A stretch of 64,000 nucleotides of DNA. It comes from Paenibacillus flagellatus. GTDB lineage: Bacteria > Bacillota > Bacilli > Paenibacillales > NBRC-103111. Location of the stretch: contig NZ_QJVJ01000020.1 in the NCBI RefSeq assembly GCF_003217775.1, positions 1 to 64,000 on the forward strand. The letters are read 5' to 3'. The notes beneath the pieces were generated by a model. The model was not told the DNA's origin and did not search any database. It saw only the letters and a list, made by a program, of their open reading frames with translations. Made by a program: the position numbers and the translations under genes. This document shows, one piece after another, positions 52,869-61,758 of the stretch. Numbering within the stretch: position 1 is the first letter of the stretch; every line of letters starts with the position of its first letter.

Positions 52869-54188
52869 ATGTTAACCTTGAATTTGATTTTGGTCGCCCT
52901 GCTGATCGCGGCCACCGCGTTTTTTGTCGCCACCGAGTTCGCCATCGTGAAGCTTCGCCCGAGCCGCGTCGACCAGATGGTGGCGGAAAACCGGAAAAAC
53001 GCCCTGGCGGTCCGAAAGGTAACGAGCAACCTGGACGCTTACTTGTCCGCCTGCCAGCTCGGCATTACGATTACGGCGCTCGGTCTCGGCTGGCTGGGCG
53101 AGCCGACGGTCGAGAAAATGCTTCATCCGCTGCTCGAGCCGCTTCATTTGCCGGGAGACACGATATCGCTCCTCTCCTTTCTCGTCGCCTTTCTCGTCAT
53201 GACCTATATCCACGTCGTGCTCGGGGAGCTGGCGCCGAAGACGGTGGCGATCCATAAGGCGGAAGCGATCGCGCTTGCGACCGCACGGCCGATTCTGTGG
53301 TTCCATACGCTGATGTACCCGTTCATCTGGCTGTTGAACGGCTCGGCCAACGCCCTCGTCCGCCTGTTCGGCATGAAGCCGGCCAAAGAGCATGAGAACG
53401 CCCACTCCGAGGAAGAGCTGCGCATCATTTTGGCGGAAAGCTACGAACACGGGAAAATCAACAACACGGAATACGGCTACGTCAACCGGATTTTCGCCTT
53501 CGACGAGCTGCTGGCCCGCGAAATTATGGTTCCCCGCACGGACATGGTATGCCTGTACTTGGACCGTTCGAAGGAAGACAATTTGCGCACGATCAAGGAA
53601 GAGCAATATACCCGCTTCCCGGTCGTCAACCACGATAAGGACGTCATCGTCGGCATGATCAACACGAAGCAGTTTTTTCTTCGCCACGAGGACAATCCGG
53701 ACGTCGAGCTGTCGGAGCTGATTGTGCCCGTCATGACGGCGCCCGAGTCGATTCCGATCAAGTCGCTGCTGCGCAGCATGCAGCAGGAGCGCGCGCATAT
53801 CGCCGTCCTCGTCGACGAATACGGCGGCACGTCGGGCATGATTACGATCGAGGATATATTGGAGGAAATCGTCGGCGAAATCCGCGACGAGTTCGACGCC
53901 GAGGAGCGGCAGGACATCGAGACGATCGACGAGCGGCACTGGATCGTGGACGGCAAATTGCCGATTGCGCGCATCAACGACCTGCTCGGCATCGAGATCG
54001 AAAGCGACGGGCCCGATACGATCGGCGGCTGGCTGTACGGCCGGCACCCCGACATGAAGAAGGGCAGCGAGTGGCATTACCGCAACTATACGTTCCGGGT
54101 CAAGGAAAAGGAGCGCCACCGCATTCGCAAGCTGGACATCATAAAGCACGACCGGCCCGAGATGCCGGAGCCCGCATCCGAGACATAA
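52869..54188 (+). CDS. CNNM/CorC (hemolysin C-like) transporter with CBS pair
   Basis: A 439-aa protein. The CNNM membrane domain (residues 1-190) has three to four helices (LILVALLIAATAFFVATEFA; TYIHVVLGELAPKTVAIHKA with the Pro-Lys motif). Two CBS domains follow (MVPRTDMVCLYLDRSKEDNL; RFPVVNHDKDVIVGMINTKQ; HIAVLVDEYGGTSGMITIED), then a CorC_HlyC C-terminal domain (IVDGKLPIARINDLLGIEIE). The family transports Mg2+ or related ions. GGAGG is 6 bases before ATG 52869. It is divergent from DUF1836 and followed by a terminator. Confidence 0.93.
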   Translation: MLTLNLILVALLIAATAFFVATEFAIVKLRPSRVDQMVAENRKNALAVRKVTSNLDAYLSACQLGITITALGLGWLGEPTVEKMLHPLLEPLHLPGDTISLLSFLVAFLVMTYIHVVLGELAPKTVAIHKAEAIALATARPILWFHTLMYPFIWLLNGSANALVRLFGMKPAKEHENAHSEEELRIILAESYEHGKINNTEYGYVNRIFAFDELLAREIMVPRTDMVCLYLDRSKEDNLRTIKEEQYTRFPVVNHDKDVIVGMINTKQFFLRHEDNPDVELSELIVPVMTAPESIPIKSLLRSMQQERAHIAVLVDEYGGTSGMITIEDILEEIVGEIRDEFDAEERQDIETIDERHWIVDGKLPIARINDLLGIEIESDGPDTIGGWLYGRHPDMKKGSEWHYRNYTFRVKEKERHRIRKLDIIKHDRPEMPEPASET

Positions 54189-54202
54189 CGGTAGCACGTA
54201 CA

Positions 54203-54240
54203 AACAGCCTCCCGCCGATTGCGGGAGGCTGTTTGTTTGC
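54203..54240. terminator. Bidirectional terminator between CNNM and MFS genes
   Basis: ACAGCCTCCCGC-CGATT-GCGGGAGGCTGT: perfect 12-bp stem, TTGTTTG after it and AAA before it. Serves two convergent genes. Confidence 0.92.
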
Positions 54241-54260
54241 TTCGCCGAAAGGCGATCCCC

Positions 54261-55466
54261 TCAAGCTCGGATGCCCGCCTTCGCCTGCCGCATTCCCCAC
54301 AGAGTGAACGCGATCCCGGCGACCGTCACGAGTGCAGCCGCCGCCGGTACGGCGGGCAGGCCGCCGCCGATTCCCGAATCGATCACGGCGCCTCCCAAGT
54401 ACGCGCCGAACGCGTTGCCGAGGTTGAACGCGGCGATGTTCAGCGTCGAGGCGAGCGTCGGCGCTTCCTTGGCCGTATTCAGCATATGGAGCTGAAGCCC
54501 CGGCACGGTGCCGAACGCCGCTACGCCCAATACGAATACGGTGACGAGCGTAAGCGCCTTATGCTGATCGACGACGCCGAATACGGCAAGGACGGCGGCC
54601 AGCACGACGAGGATGACGAGCAGCGACGGCAGCAGCTTCCGGTCCGCCAGCTTGCCGCCCAGGATGTTGCCCAGCGTAATCCCGGCGCCGAACAAGACGA
54701 GGATGTAGGACACCGAGCTTGGCGCGAAGCCCGTAATATCGACCAATATCGGCGAAATGTAAGTGAACGCCGTGAACACGCCGCCGAACCCGAACACCGT
54801 CATCAACAGCGCGACGTGAACGGCCGGCCGGCGAAGCACGCCAAGCTCCTGCCGGAGGCTGGACGCCGCCGCCTTGACCTGCGGCACGAGCACCATAACG
54901 CCGACCAGCGCGATGAAGCCGATCGCGGTAATGACCCAGAACGTCGACCGCCAGCCGTACGCCTGCCCGAGGAACGTCCCGATCGGTACGCCCAATATGT
55001 TCGCCAGCGTCAGCCCGGTGAACATGATCGCGATGGCGCCGGCCCGCTTCTCATTCGGAACGAGCTGGGCGGCGACGACGGAGCCGACGCCGAAAAACGA
55101 GCCGTGCGTCAGCGCGGCCACGATGCGGGCCGCCATCAGCACCGCATAGTTCGGAGCAAGCGCGGCAAGCGCGTTGCCCGCGATGAATAAGATCATGAGC
55201 AGCATCAGCAGCGATTTGCGCGGCATCCGGTGCGTCGCGATCGTGACGATCGGGGCGCCGGCCGCCACGCCGAGCGCGTACCCGGTAATGAGCAGCCCGG
55301 CGGCCGGAATGGAGACGTTCAAGTTCGCCGCCACTTCGGGGAGCAGCCCCATAATGATAAATTCGGTCATGCCGATGGCGAACGCGCCCAGCGTCAAGGC
55401 GTACAGCGCGATCGTCGAGCTTTTGCCCGATACGGCGGCGGACCGGTTGGCCATGTTTGTCGTCAT
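54261..55466 (-). CDS. MFS transporter, AraJ/PbuE-like efflux type
   Basis: 401 aa and 12 membrane helices. The first helix ALTLGAFAIGMTEFIIMGLL and GLLITGYALGVAAGAPIVTI are the signatures of the DHA1 drug or purine/sugar efflux group (AraJ, YdhP, PbuE). The conserved loop 2-3 RMPRKSLLMLLMILFI is present. ATG 55466 has GAGGAGGG upstream. The neighbouring DJ-1/PfpI gene lies 70 bases upstream on the same strand and may be co-transcribed. Substrate unknown. Confidence 0.92.
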   Translation of the reverse strand: MTTNMANRSAAVSGKSSTIALYALTLGAFAIGMTEFIIMGLLPEVAANLNVSIPAAGLLITGYALGVAAGAPIVTIATHRMPRKSLLMLLMILFIAGNALAALAPNYAVLMAARIVAALTHGSFFGVGSVVAAQLVPNEKRAGAIAIMFTGLTLANILGVPIGTFLGQAYGWRSTFWVITAIGFIALVGVMVLVPQVKAAASSLRQELGVLRRPAVHVALLMTVFGFGGVFTAFTYISPILVDITGFAPSSVSYILVLFGAGITLGNILGGKLADRKLLPSLLVILVVLAAVLAVFGVVDQHKALTLVTVFVLGVAAFGTVPGLQLHMLNTAKEAPTLASTLNIAAFNLGNAFGAYLGGAVIDSGIGGGLPAVPAAAALVTVAGIAFTLWGMRQAKAGIRA

Positions 55467-55536
55467 TGCGAAATCCCTCCTCTTGGGGACGGGGAAGGCC
55501 GATGTCCGCATCGGCGGGCCGGCCTTCCTCTTCGTT

Positions 55537-56196
55537 TTATCCCAGTCGTTCGATAACCGCTTCCGTTACGGCGACGGTCGACTGCGGATTTTGGCCCGTT
55601 ATCAGGTTGCCGTCCGTTTCGACGTGAGACGTCCAGTTCGGAGCCGCCACGAAGATCGCCCCCAGCTGGCGCAGCTTGCTCTCCAGCAGGAACGGGACGT
55701 ACCGATCCAGCGTCGTCTCCGCCTCCTCCTTGTCCGTAAAGGCGCTGACGCGTTTGCCCGCGACGAGCGGCCGTCCGTCCGACAAGGTGGCGCCGACCAA
55801 CCCGGCCGGGCCGTGACAGACGGCGGCCACGAGCTTGCCCTTCTCATAGTATTGTCTCAACAGCTCCTGAAGCTTCTTGTCGCCCGGAAGATCGTACATC
55901 GTTCCGTGTCCGCCCGGCAGGAAGATCGCGTCGTACGACTCGGCGTCGACGTCGTCCAGCCTCGCGGTATGCTCCAAATGCCGCTGCGCGTCCAAGAACG
56001 ACGGAGGCGTATCCGCCGCGACGCTGCCGGGATCGACCGGCGCTTTTCCTCCGAGCGGGCTCGCTACCGTCACCTCGTATCCTTTATCGGTAAAACCCGC
56101 ATAGGCTTCGGCGAATTCCGACAGCCATATGCCGGTCGGCTTCCCTTCATGAATTTCGCTATGATTCGTAACGACGATCAAAATGCGTTTCGTCAT
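55537..56196 (-). CDS. DJ-1/PfpI family protein (type 1 glutamine-amidotransferase-like, Hsp31-type)
   Basis: A 219-aa protein. The nucleophile elbow AAVCHGPAGLVGATLSDGRP has Cys, His and Gly typical of Hsp31/DJ-1-like proteins. An early Glu is in FAEAYAGFTDKGYEVTVASP, and DAIFLPGGHGTMYDLPGD supplies another active-site segment. Members include glyoxalase III and protein deglycase/chaperone activities against methylglyoxal. The gene stands before the MFS exporter and after a LysR regulator gene on the same strand; the regulator may control both. Confidence 0.9.
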   Translation of the reverse strand: MTKRILIVVTNHSEIHEGKPTGIWLSEFAEAYAGFTDKGYEVTVASPLGGKAPVDPGSVAADTPPSFLDAQRHLEHTARLDDVDAESYDAIFLPGGHGTMYDLPGDKKLQELLRQYYEKGKLVAAVCHGPAGLVGATLSDGRPLVAGKRVSAFTDKEEAETTLDRYVPFLLESKLRQLGAIFVAAPNWTSHVETDGNLITGQNPQSTVAVTEAVIERLG

Positions 56197-56301
56197 CGAG
56201 TCGGCACCCCTCGCTTATTATTTTTTGGTTACATCGTTATTGTAAGCCGGGATGTTCTATAAAACAAATTATGAAATTATGCACGATTCATAATTTTATT
56301 T

Positions 56302-56338
56302 ATACAAAAAAAAGCCGGCCGGCTGAACCGGCCGACCG
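56302..56338 (-). terminator. Rho-independent terminator of the LysR gene
   Basis: Minus-strand GGTCGGCCGG-TTCAG-CCGGCCGGC followed by eight T; it begins directly at the stop codon (56339-56341). It separates LysR from the DJ-1/MFS genes. Confidence 0.88.
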
Positions 56339-57208
56339 TTACGTATGTTTGCGAATGAGCTTCATCGCCGCTTTGACCTCGGGAAGATGCTTATGCTTGA
56401 GCTTGTAGGCGAAATAAAGCTCGTTGCGCACGCTCATATCCCCGTACACCACGTTCGCGGGACCGCCGGCCGTTTCGCCCAGCATGTACGTCGGCAGCAA
56501 GCTTATTCCGGCGCCGCTTCGGATCGCCTTCAAAATCATGTGCAAGTTCGGAAGGATGTGAACGGGCTTGATCAGGGGACGCTTCTTGAAATGCTCCCGC
56601 CAAAATCGGCGGATGATCGGCAAATCGAGCCCGTAGCTGATCCATGTTTGCCCGCACAGCCACTGCTCCCGATCCTTGAGGCTGTCCGTTTCCGGCGCCC
56701 GGACGGACTCGGGGGCGACGACGACGAACTGCTCGTCGCACAGCTTCTCGTATTCGATCCCGGGCGCCATATACTTTTTGGACGTGATGACGAGGTCCGC
56801 CTTCTCCTCCTTCAAAAGGTCGAGCAATTGATCGGCCGTTCCGAAGTAGGAGACCGTGCACGTCTGAAACAACGGCAGCAGCGGGACGATCCGCTCCTGG
56901 TAATATTCGTGCGCCGCTCCGATCTTGATCATCCTGAGGTTGGGCAAGGAAGCCGCCTTGAGACTCATCGTCGTCTCCTCCAACGATTCGATGAGCGGCG
57001 CCACATGCGAGTACAGCTGCTTGCCCCTCTCCGTCGGAACGAGCTTCCTCGACATTCGCAAAAACAACGGTTCCCCCACTTCCGCCTCCAGCGACGCCAA
57101 ATGCTGGCTCATGGCCGGCTGCGTCATCATGCGCGACTTGGCGGCCTCCGAGACGGAGTTGTGCTTGTAGATCGAGACGAAGCTGCGGTACCATTCGAAA
57201 TCGGCCAT
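56339..57208 (-). CDS. LysR-family transcriptional regulator
   Basis: A 289-aa protein. The N-terminal winged HTH (MADFEWYRSFVSIYKHNSVS, then AAKSRMMTQPAMSQHLASLE) is followed by a LysR effector domain (IKIGAAHEYYQERIVPLLPL; ADLVITSKKYMAPGIEYEKL; GAGISLLPTYMLGE). ATG 57208 has GAGGGGAG upstream; earlier open frame is not conserved. The DJ-1/PfpI and MFS genes lie downstream in the same direction after a terminator, so control of that pair is plausible but unproven. Confidence 0.93.
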   Translation of the reverse strand: MADFEWYRSFVSIYKHNSVSEAAKSRMMTQPAMSQHLASLEAEVGEPLFLRMSRKLVPTERGKQLYSHVAPLIESLEETTMSLKAASLPNLRMIKIGAAHEYYQERIVPLLPLFQTCTVSYFGTADQLLDLLKEEKADLVITSKKYMAPGIEYEKLCDEQFVVVAPESVRAPETDSLKDREQWLCGQTWISYGLDLPIIRRFWREHFKKRPLIKPVHILPNLHMILKAIRSGAGISLLPTYMLGETAGGPANVVYGDMSVRNELYFAYKLKHKHLPEVKAAMKLIRKHT

Positions 57209-57535
57209 GTCCGGACTCCCCTCGCGGCAAGCGACCGCTTGTCCGGCGATCGCACAGGATGTGCCTTCCCGATAACGGTCGGGTCGGTTATTAGTGTATG
57301 CCAATCCCGTGTCGGGGACAAGTCCGCCGTTCGGCTCGCGGCGCCCCGCTCGCCTCGAGAACGTTTTTCCGATGCGGGGTTTAAAGCCGCTCCGTTTCGC
57401 GCGGCTGGTTTCCCCTAACGGAGGCAATAATGAGGATAGGACGCTATCGCACCCGCAGGCCGCCTTCCGCCATTTATATACCTTTACAGGAATATTCCGA
57501 GCATGGTAAGTTAATTACGAAAGGAGAGTTGCGAT
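57209..57535. other. Divergent regulatory region with GGAATATTCC palindrome
   Basis: About 330 bases between LysR and ArsR genes. GGAATATTCC at 57489-57498 is a perfect 10-base palindrome 38 bases before the ArsR start, a plausible operator for autoregulation. No gene-like frame was seen. Confidence 0.45.
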
Positions 57536-57880
57536 ATGGGCGGAACGACGACAACGCTGAGCGCACTTGCCGAGCCCAACCGCCTGCGCATTGTCGAGCT
57601 TTTGCGCGACGGCCCTCTGACCGTAGGGGAAATCGCCGATCGTCTCGGGCTCGGGCAGCCGCAGGCATCCAAACATCTCCGCGTACTTAGCGAAGCCGGG
57701 CTCGTCGAGGTGCACCCGAGCGCCAATCGGCGCATCTACAAGCTCCGGCCCCAGCCGCTCCAAGAGCTGGAATCTTGGGTCGAGTCATTTCGCCGCCTCT
57801 GGGAAGAACGGTTCGACCGGTTGGACGATTATTTGCTCGAACTGCAAGGGAAGGTCAGGAAGCAGGAAGACGAGAAGTAA
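57536..57880 (+). CDS. ArsR-family winged-helix regulator
   Basis: A 114-aa protein: LSALAEPNRLRIVELLRDGP, LTVGEIADRLGLGQPQASKH, LRVLSEAGLVEVHPSANRRI, YKLRPQPLQELESWVESFRR. It has no ELCVCDL metal cysteines, so it is of the non-metal type that often controls an AHSA1/SRPBCC gene. None follows here; instead a terminator ends the unit. AAGGAGAG precedes ATG 57536. Confidence 0.93.
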   Translation: MGGTTTTLSALAEPNRLRIVELLRDGPLTVGEIADRLGLGQPQASKHLRVLSEAGLVEVHPSANRRIYKLRPQPLQELESWVESFRRLWEERFDRLDDYLLELQGKVRKQEDEK

Positions 57881-57930
57881 TCCGGTGCGGCTTCCGGCCG
57901 CCATCGGATCGCGGCGGACACGACGGGAAG

Positions 57931-57957
57931 GCTCCCCTGACGGGAGTTTTTTTCTTT
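57931..57957 (+). terminator. Rho-independent terminator of the ArsR gene
   Basis: CTCCC-CTGA-CGGGAG with a run of seven T and further T-rich sequence, 51 bases after the stop. Confidence 0.8.
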
Positions 57958-58110
57958 TGCGGCCGGCCGATCGCCACCGGAAGGTCCGCCGGCGTCCCGT
58001 GACGCCCCAACGACAAGAAGCCTTCGGACCGTTCCGAAAGCTCGGATCCGAAAGCTTCTTCGCTTCTGCCGTTCGTCCGTATTCGAGCAGCGCCGCCAAA
58101 CGCTTCCCCC

Positions 58111-59364
58111 TCAGCCCCGCCGTTCCGCGACGTCCGCCGCCAAGGCCTGCAAGTCCTTCCCGCCAAGCGCCCCTTCGATCAGCTCGGGCAGCCGGTCCGG
58201 CGTGCAGCCGAAGCACGGAATGCCGAATCCGGCCAGCTTCTTCGCCACTTGCTCGTCATAGGAAGGGACGCCTTTGTCGGACAAGGCGAGCAGACAGACG
58301 ACCTTGACGCCCGCCTGCCGCAAGCTTTCCATCCGCCGCAGCAGCGCCGCCTGGTTGCCCCCCTCGTACAAGTCGGAAATAAGGATGAACAGCGTTTTCT
58401 TCGGCTCGACGACGAACTGCTCGCAGTATTCGACCGACTTGTTGATGTCGGTGCCTCCGCCGAGCTGGATGCCGAACAGCATGTCGACCGGATCGTGGGC
58501 GCACTGCTCGCTCAAGTCGACGACCTCGGTGTCGAAGACGACGACATGCGTGTCCAGCGCCGGCAAGCTGGCGAAGATCGACCCGATGACGGACGCGTAA
58601 ATGACGGAGTCGGCCATCGAGCCGCTCTGGTCGATATCGAGAATGACCGTCCACTCCTTGCTCCGCCTCGACCGGTCGAAGAAGTAAAACTTTTCCGGCA
58701 GGAGCTTGCCGCTGTCCGGATCGTAATGCTTCAAGTTGCGGCGAATCGTCGTCTTCCAATCCATGCTGCTGATCGAAGGCAGCGGGGAATGCCGCCGCCG
58801 GTTCAGCGCCCCGGTCACCGCGCTGCGGATCTCGCTTTCGAGCCGCTTCTTGATCTCCTCGACGACGGCGCGGACGAGCTGCCGTGCCGTTTCCTTCGTC
58901 TTCTCCGGTATTTTCCCCTTCAACGACAGAAGCGTCGCCACCATGCGCAAGTCCGGCTTCACCTGCGACAGCGTCTCCGGCTCGAACAGCAGCTCCTTCA
59001 GCCCTTTGCGCTCGATCGCGTCGGCCTGGATGACGGATACGACGTCCGACGGGAAAAAGGTGCGGATGTCGCCAAGCCACTTGGCCAGCCTCGGCGAGGA
59101 AGCTCCGAGACCGGCCGAACGTCCTCCGCCCGAACTTCCCCCGGTGCCGCCGGGACCCGCACCGGCGCCCCCCGCCCCGGCTCCGGTATCGTCATAAATC
59201 GCCGCAAGCGCCTCGTCCATCAAACTCCGCTCTTCGTCCAGGAGCGCCGCCCCTTGCGAATAGCCGCCCAGCTTTTCTTCCGCCGCCCGACCCAAGATGA
59301 GGCGCCATCTCGCGAGCAGCTCCTGCCGTTCCCGCTCCGACGGCGGCTGCGCCTGCCCCGTCAT
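58111..59364 (-). CDS. VWA-domain protein of the MoxR-DUF5682 operon
   Basis: A 417-aa protein. Residues 1-200 are helical with a Gly/Ala-rich low-complexity linker (near residue 65). Residues about 225-400 form a von Willebrand factor A domain with an intact MIDAS: DIDQSGSMAD (DxSxS), GGGTDINKS (Thr) and LISDLYEGG (Asp). VWA partners of MoxR ATPases work as client adaptors or metal-dependent switches. It is the last gene of the leftward operon; its ATG lies 3 bases after the DUF5682 stop. No signal peptide, so cytosolic. Confidence 0.92.
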   Translation of the reverse strand: MTGQAQPPSERERQELLARWRLILGRAAEEKLGGYSQGAALLDEERSLMDEALAAIYDDTGAGAGGAGAGPGGTGGSSGGGRSAGLGASSPRLAKWLGDIRTFFPSDVVSVIQADAIERKGLKELLFEPETLSQVKPDLRMVATLLSLKGKIPEKTKETARQLVRAVVEEIKKRLESEIRSAVTGALNRRRHSPLPSISSMDWKTTIRRNLKHYDPDSGKLLPEKFYFFDRSRRSKEWTVILDIDQSGSMADSVIYASVIGSIFASLPALDTHVVVFDTEVVDLSEQCAHDPVDMLFGIQLGGGTDINKSVEYCEQFVVEPKKTLFILISDLYEGGNQAALLRRMESLRQAGVKVVCLLALSDKGVPSYDEQVAKKLAGFGIPCFGCTPDRLPELIEGALGGKDLQALAADVAERRG

Positions 59365-59367
59365 CGG

Positions 59368-61758
59368 CTACAAATCCCCGAAATCGAATTCGTTAAGCTC
59401 ATCCAGCTTCCCTCTCTCCTCTTCGCTAAGCGGACGCTGCAGCAGGTCGGCGGATTGGAGTCCGCCGAGACCCCACAGCTCGCCCATCGTCTCCGCGAGC
59501 GACGTCTTCTCCCGCGCCTCGAACGATCCGAACGCCCGGCGCAGGAAGACGAGCGCCCGCCGAAATTGATCGTCGTCCAACGACCGGATATACTCGTCCA
59601 GCTGCTTCCACAGCACGGAACGCGACAGCAGCGCGTACCGGTTGCGCATCGACAGCCCTTCGAACCAGCCGGCCCCGATATCGGCCGGAATGCCCGGCGA
59701 CAGCCGCCGCGACACTTCCTGCGCGATCCGCTCGTCCTCCGCCTCGTTGCGTTCGAGCAGGATGGCGAACGCAAGCCCGGACAGCTTCGCGTTGCGGTCG
59801 TCCCGCGCGGCCAGCTCGCTCAGCCGCCGCAGCCAAAGGGCGTCGTCGACGAGCTCGAAGTGCTCCTGCGACACCGCGTGCAATTCGTTCATCGCGCCGA
59901 CGATTTCCCCCGACGCTTCGTCGCTGCAGGCGGCCGCTTCGACGAGCAGCAGGGCGGCGCGCAGGAACAGCTGCGCCAGCAGCGGCTCGAGCGAGGCGGT
60001 ATCCATCCGCCGGACGTCGCCGTACCGCAGCAGCACCGACAGCTCGTGCGCGGCTCCCGCCAGCTGGGCGAAGCTGCCGGAGTCGACGGCCAGCCGCTGC
60101 AGCGTCGCGCGCGCGCCGTCCATCGCTTCGGGCAAGCCGCACTCGCACGCCTCGCGTACGATGCGCGACGCTTCGCGGATATCGCGGCAAGCGTCGAGCC
60201 TCTCCTGGATGACGAAAGCGGCCGCCCACTCGATCGTCTCCCCCTTGAGCGTCGACTCCACCATGCGGATTTCCGCCTCGGGCGTCCACTGGAGCACCCA
60301 GTGCTCCGCCCACGTCGCCCCGTCCTGCTTGACCGGCTGCTTGCGGGCGAAGCCGATGTCGAGCAGCCGCAGCCGGTGCAGCAGCGTCGAACGGTTCAGA
60401 TCGAGGAGCGCCGCTTCTTCGGATTGAACGCGCCGGTTTTCCCGCAAATCGAGCTCCAAGTCTTGCGCCACCGCGGACTTGTATTTCTCCAGCTTCAGCT
60501 TCTTCAGATGCCGGTTGAAATCGTCCTGAATCGGCGTCTGGCTGACGCCTTCCGGCAGCGAGCCGATGGCCGTCCCGACGTCCGCCCGGGTGAGCGCCTC
60601 CGCTACGGCCGACAGCTCCCCGAATCCGAGACAGACGACGGCCGCGTCGCGCAAATCTTTCCACGTCGGCATGCTGCCGCCGCGCAGCGAGGCAAGCGAC
60701 TCGGCAAGGCGGACCGCCTCGATGACCGAGGCGGTCGAGCGGAACGTCCCTTCCTCGCGCATCGAGGCCGCCACCGCGGACAAGTAGAGCGCCGGCAGAC
60801 GCTCGGCTTCCCCGCTTCGCATGCAATGCCACATCAGCTCGAAGTAGGCCGGGGCCGGATTGCCCGCCCCGTAGCCCGAATGCGAGGACAGCTTGTAGTA
60901 CGAATACGGCATCAGCGTCAATTTCGTAGACGCCCTCGGCAGCTCCCGAAGCTCCCGGTCCGTCATGGCCGGCAGTTCCGAGCCGAGCGACAGCGTCGAT
61001 GCGTGGTAAGCGCCGGTCACGACGACGATCCGGTCCGGATCGCAGCCCTCCGCCATCGCTTCACGGATGCGGCGCCGCATGTACGATTCCCGGATCGCGT
61101 TGTACGCCGCTTCGTGCGGGTCGGCGAGCCGTTCTTCATCCGCGAGCAAGCTTCGCATCTCCGCCGAGAAGACGGCGATCGATTCCCGGTAGCTGCCCGG
61201 CTCGCGGTTATGCTCGAAGTGCCGTTCCCAGTAGCTTTCGTAATCGTGCTCCCCGGCCAGCTCCGCGATCCGCTCGTACAGCCCGTGCTGCCGTCGGTAA
61301 TAGTCGCGGCGCCCTGCGTCCGCCTCCGCCTCCGCCTCTGCCCCGGCTTCCGCTTCCGCCGACGGCCGTCTCGCCCGCTCGTGCAGGACGACCGCGGCGT
61401 CCGAGGGCAGGTCGATGAAGGCCGCCCTCGCTCCGTTCTCCGCCGCCCACAAAAACGCCTGATATTCGGGCGAATACGACGCGAGCGGAAAGACGAGCGT
61501 CTGGATCGGAATCCGGTCGGTATAGGCCAATATGGCGATCGGGGGGACGACGCCGCGCGCCGTAATCAACGCGATCAGCTCCGTCGCGTCGGACGGTCCC
61601 TCCACGAGCACGAGCTGCGGACGGACCCGGTCCAAATAAGCGCGAAGCCGGTACGCTCCCGTCGGGGACAAATGCCGGATGCCGAAAACGCGAACGTCCC
61701 GACCGTCCCCCGCGCTCAACCGTTCAGCTCCCGGCATGCGCCGTACAAGCTCCGCCAT
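59368..61758 (-). CDS. DUF5682-family protein
   Basis: A 796-aa protein. The first part DVRVFGIRHLSPTGAYRLRA and QLVLVEGPSDATELIALITA (H29, E53) plus a later VVTGAYHASTLSLG resemble the GxxH...E...H pattern of the TIKI/EreA/ChaN superfamily. A metal-dependent hydrolase is therefore possible, though this is inference. The remainder is a long helical region without recognised motifs. The start overlaps the MoxR gene by 43 bases; ATG 61758 is chosen, ATG 61737 is an alternative. It lies between MoxR and VWA genes, the usual neighbours of DUF5682. Function of the family is not established. Confidence 0.85.
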   Translation of the reverse strand: MAELVRRMPGAERLSAGDGRDVRVFGIRHLSPTGAYRLRAYLDRVRPQLVLVEGPSDATELIALITARGVVPPIAILAYTDRIPIQTLVFPLASYSPEYQAFLWAAENGARAAFIDLPSDAAVVLHERARRPSAEAEAGAEAEAEADAGRRDYYRRQHGLYERIAELAGEHDYESYWERHFEHNREPGSYRESIAVFSAEMRSLLADEERLADPHEAAYNAIRESYMRRRIREAMAEGCDPDRIVVVTGAYHASTLSLGSELPAMTDRELRELPRASTKLTLMPYSYYKLSSHSGYGAGNPAPAYFELMWHCMRSGEAERLPALYLSAVAASMREEGTFRSTASVIEAVRLAESLASLRGGSMPTWKDLRDAAVVCLGFGELSAVAEALTRADVGTAIGSLPEGVSQTPIQDDFNRHLKKLKLEKYKSAVAQDLELDLRENRRVQSEEAALLDLNRSTLLHRLRLLDIGFARKQPVKQDGATWAEHWVLQWTPEAEIRMVESTLKGETIEWAAAFVIQERLDACRDIREASRIVREACECGLPEAMDGARATLQRLAVDSGSFAQLAGAAHELSVLLRYGDVRRMDTASLEPLLAQLFLRAALLLVEAAACSDEASGEIVGAMNELHAVSQEHFELVDDALWLRRLSELAARDDRNAKLSGLAFAILLERNEAEDERIAQEVSRRLSPGIPADIGAGWFEGLSMRNRYALLSRSVLWKQLDEYIRSLDDDQFRRALVFLRRAFGSFEAREKTSLAETMGELWGLGGLQSADLLQRPLSEEERGKLDELNEFDFGDL

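Noticed and set aside
57489-57498. GGAATATTCC palindrome as a defined ArsR operator
   Set aside because: Single 10-base palindrome in A+T-rich promoter DNA; could arise by chance and does not match a known ArsR consensus. Mentioned only as a possibility.
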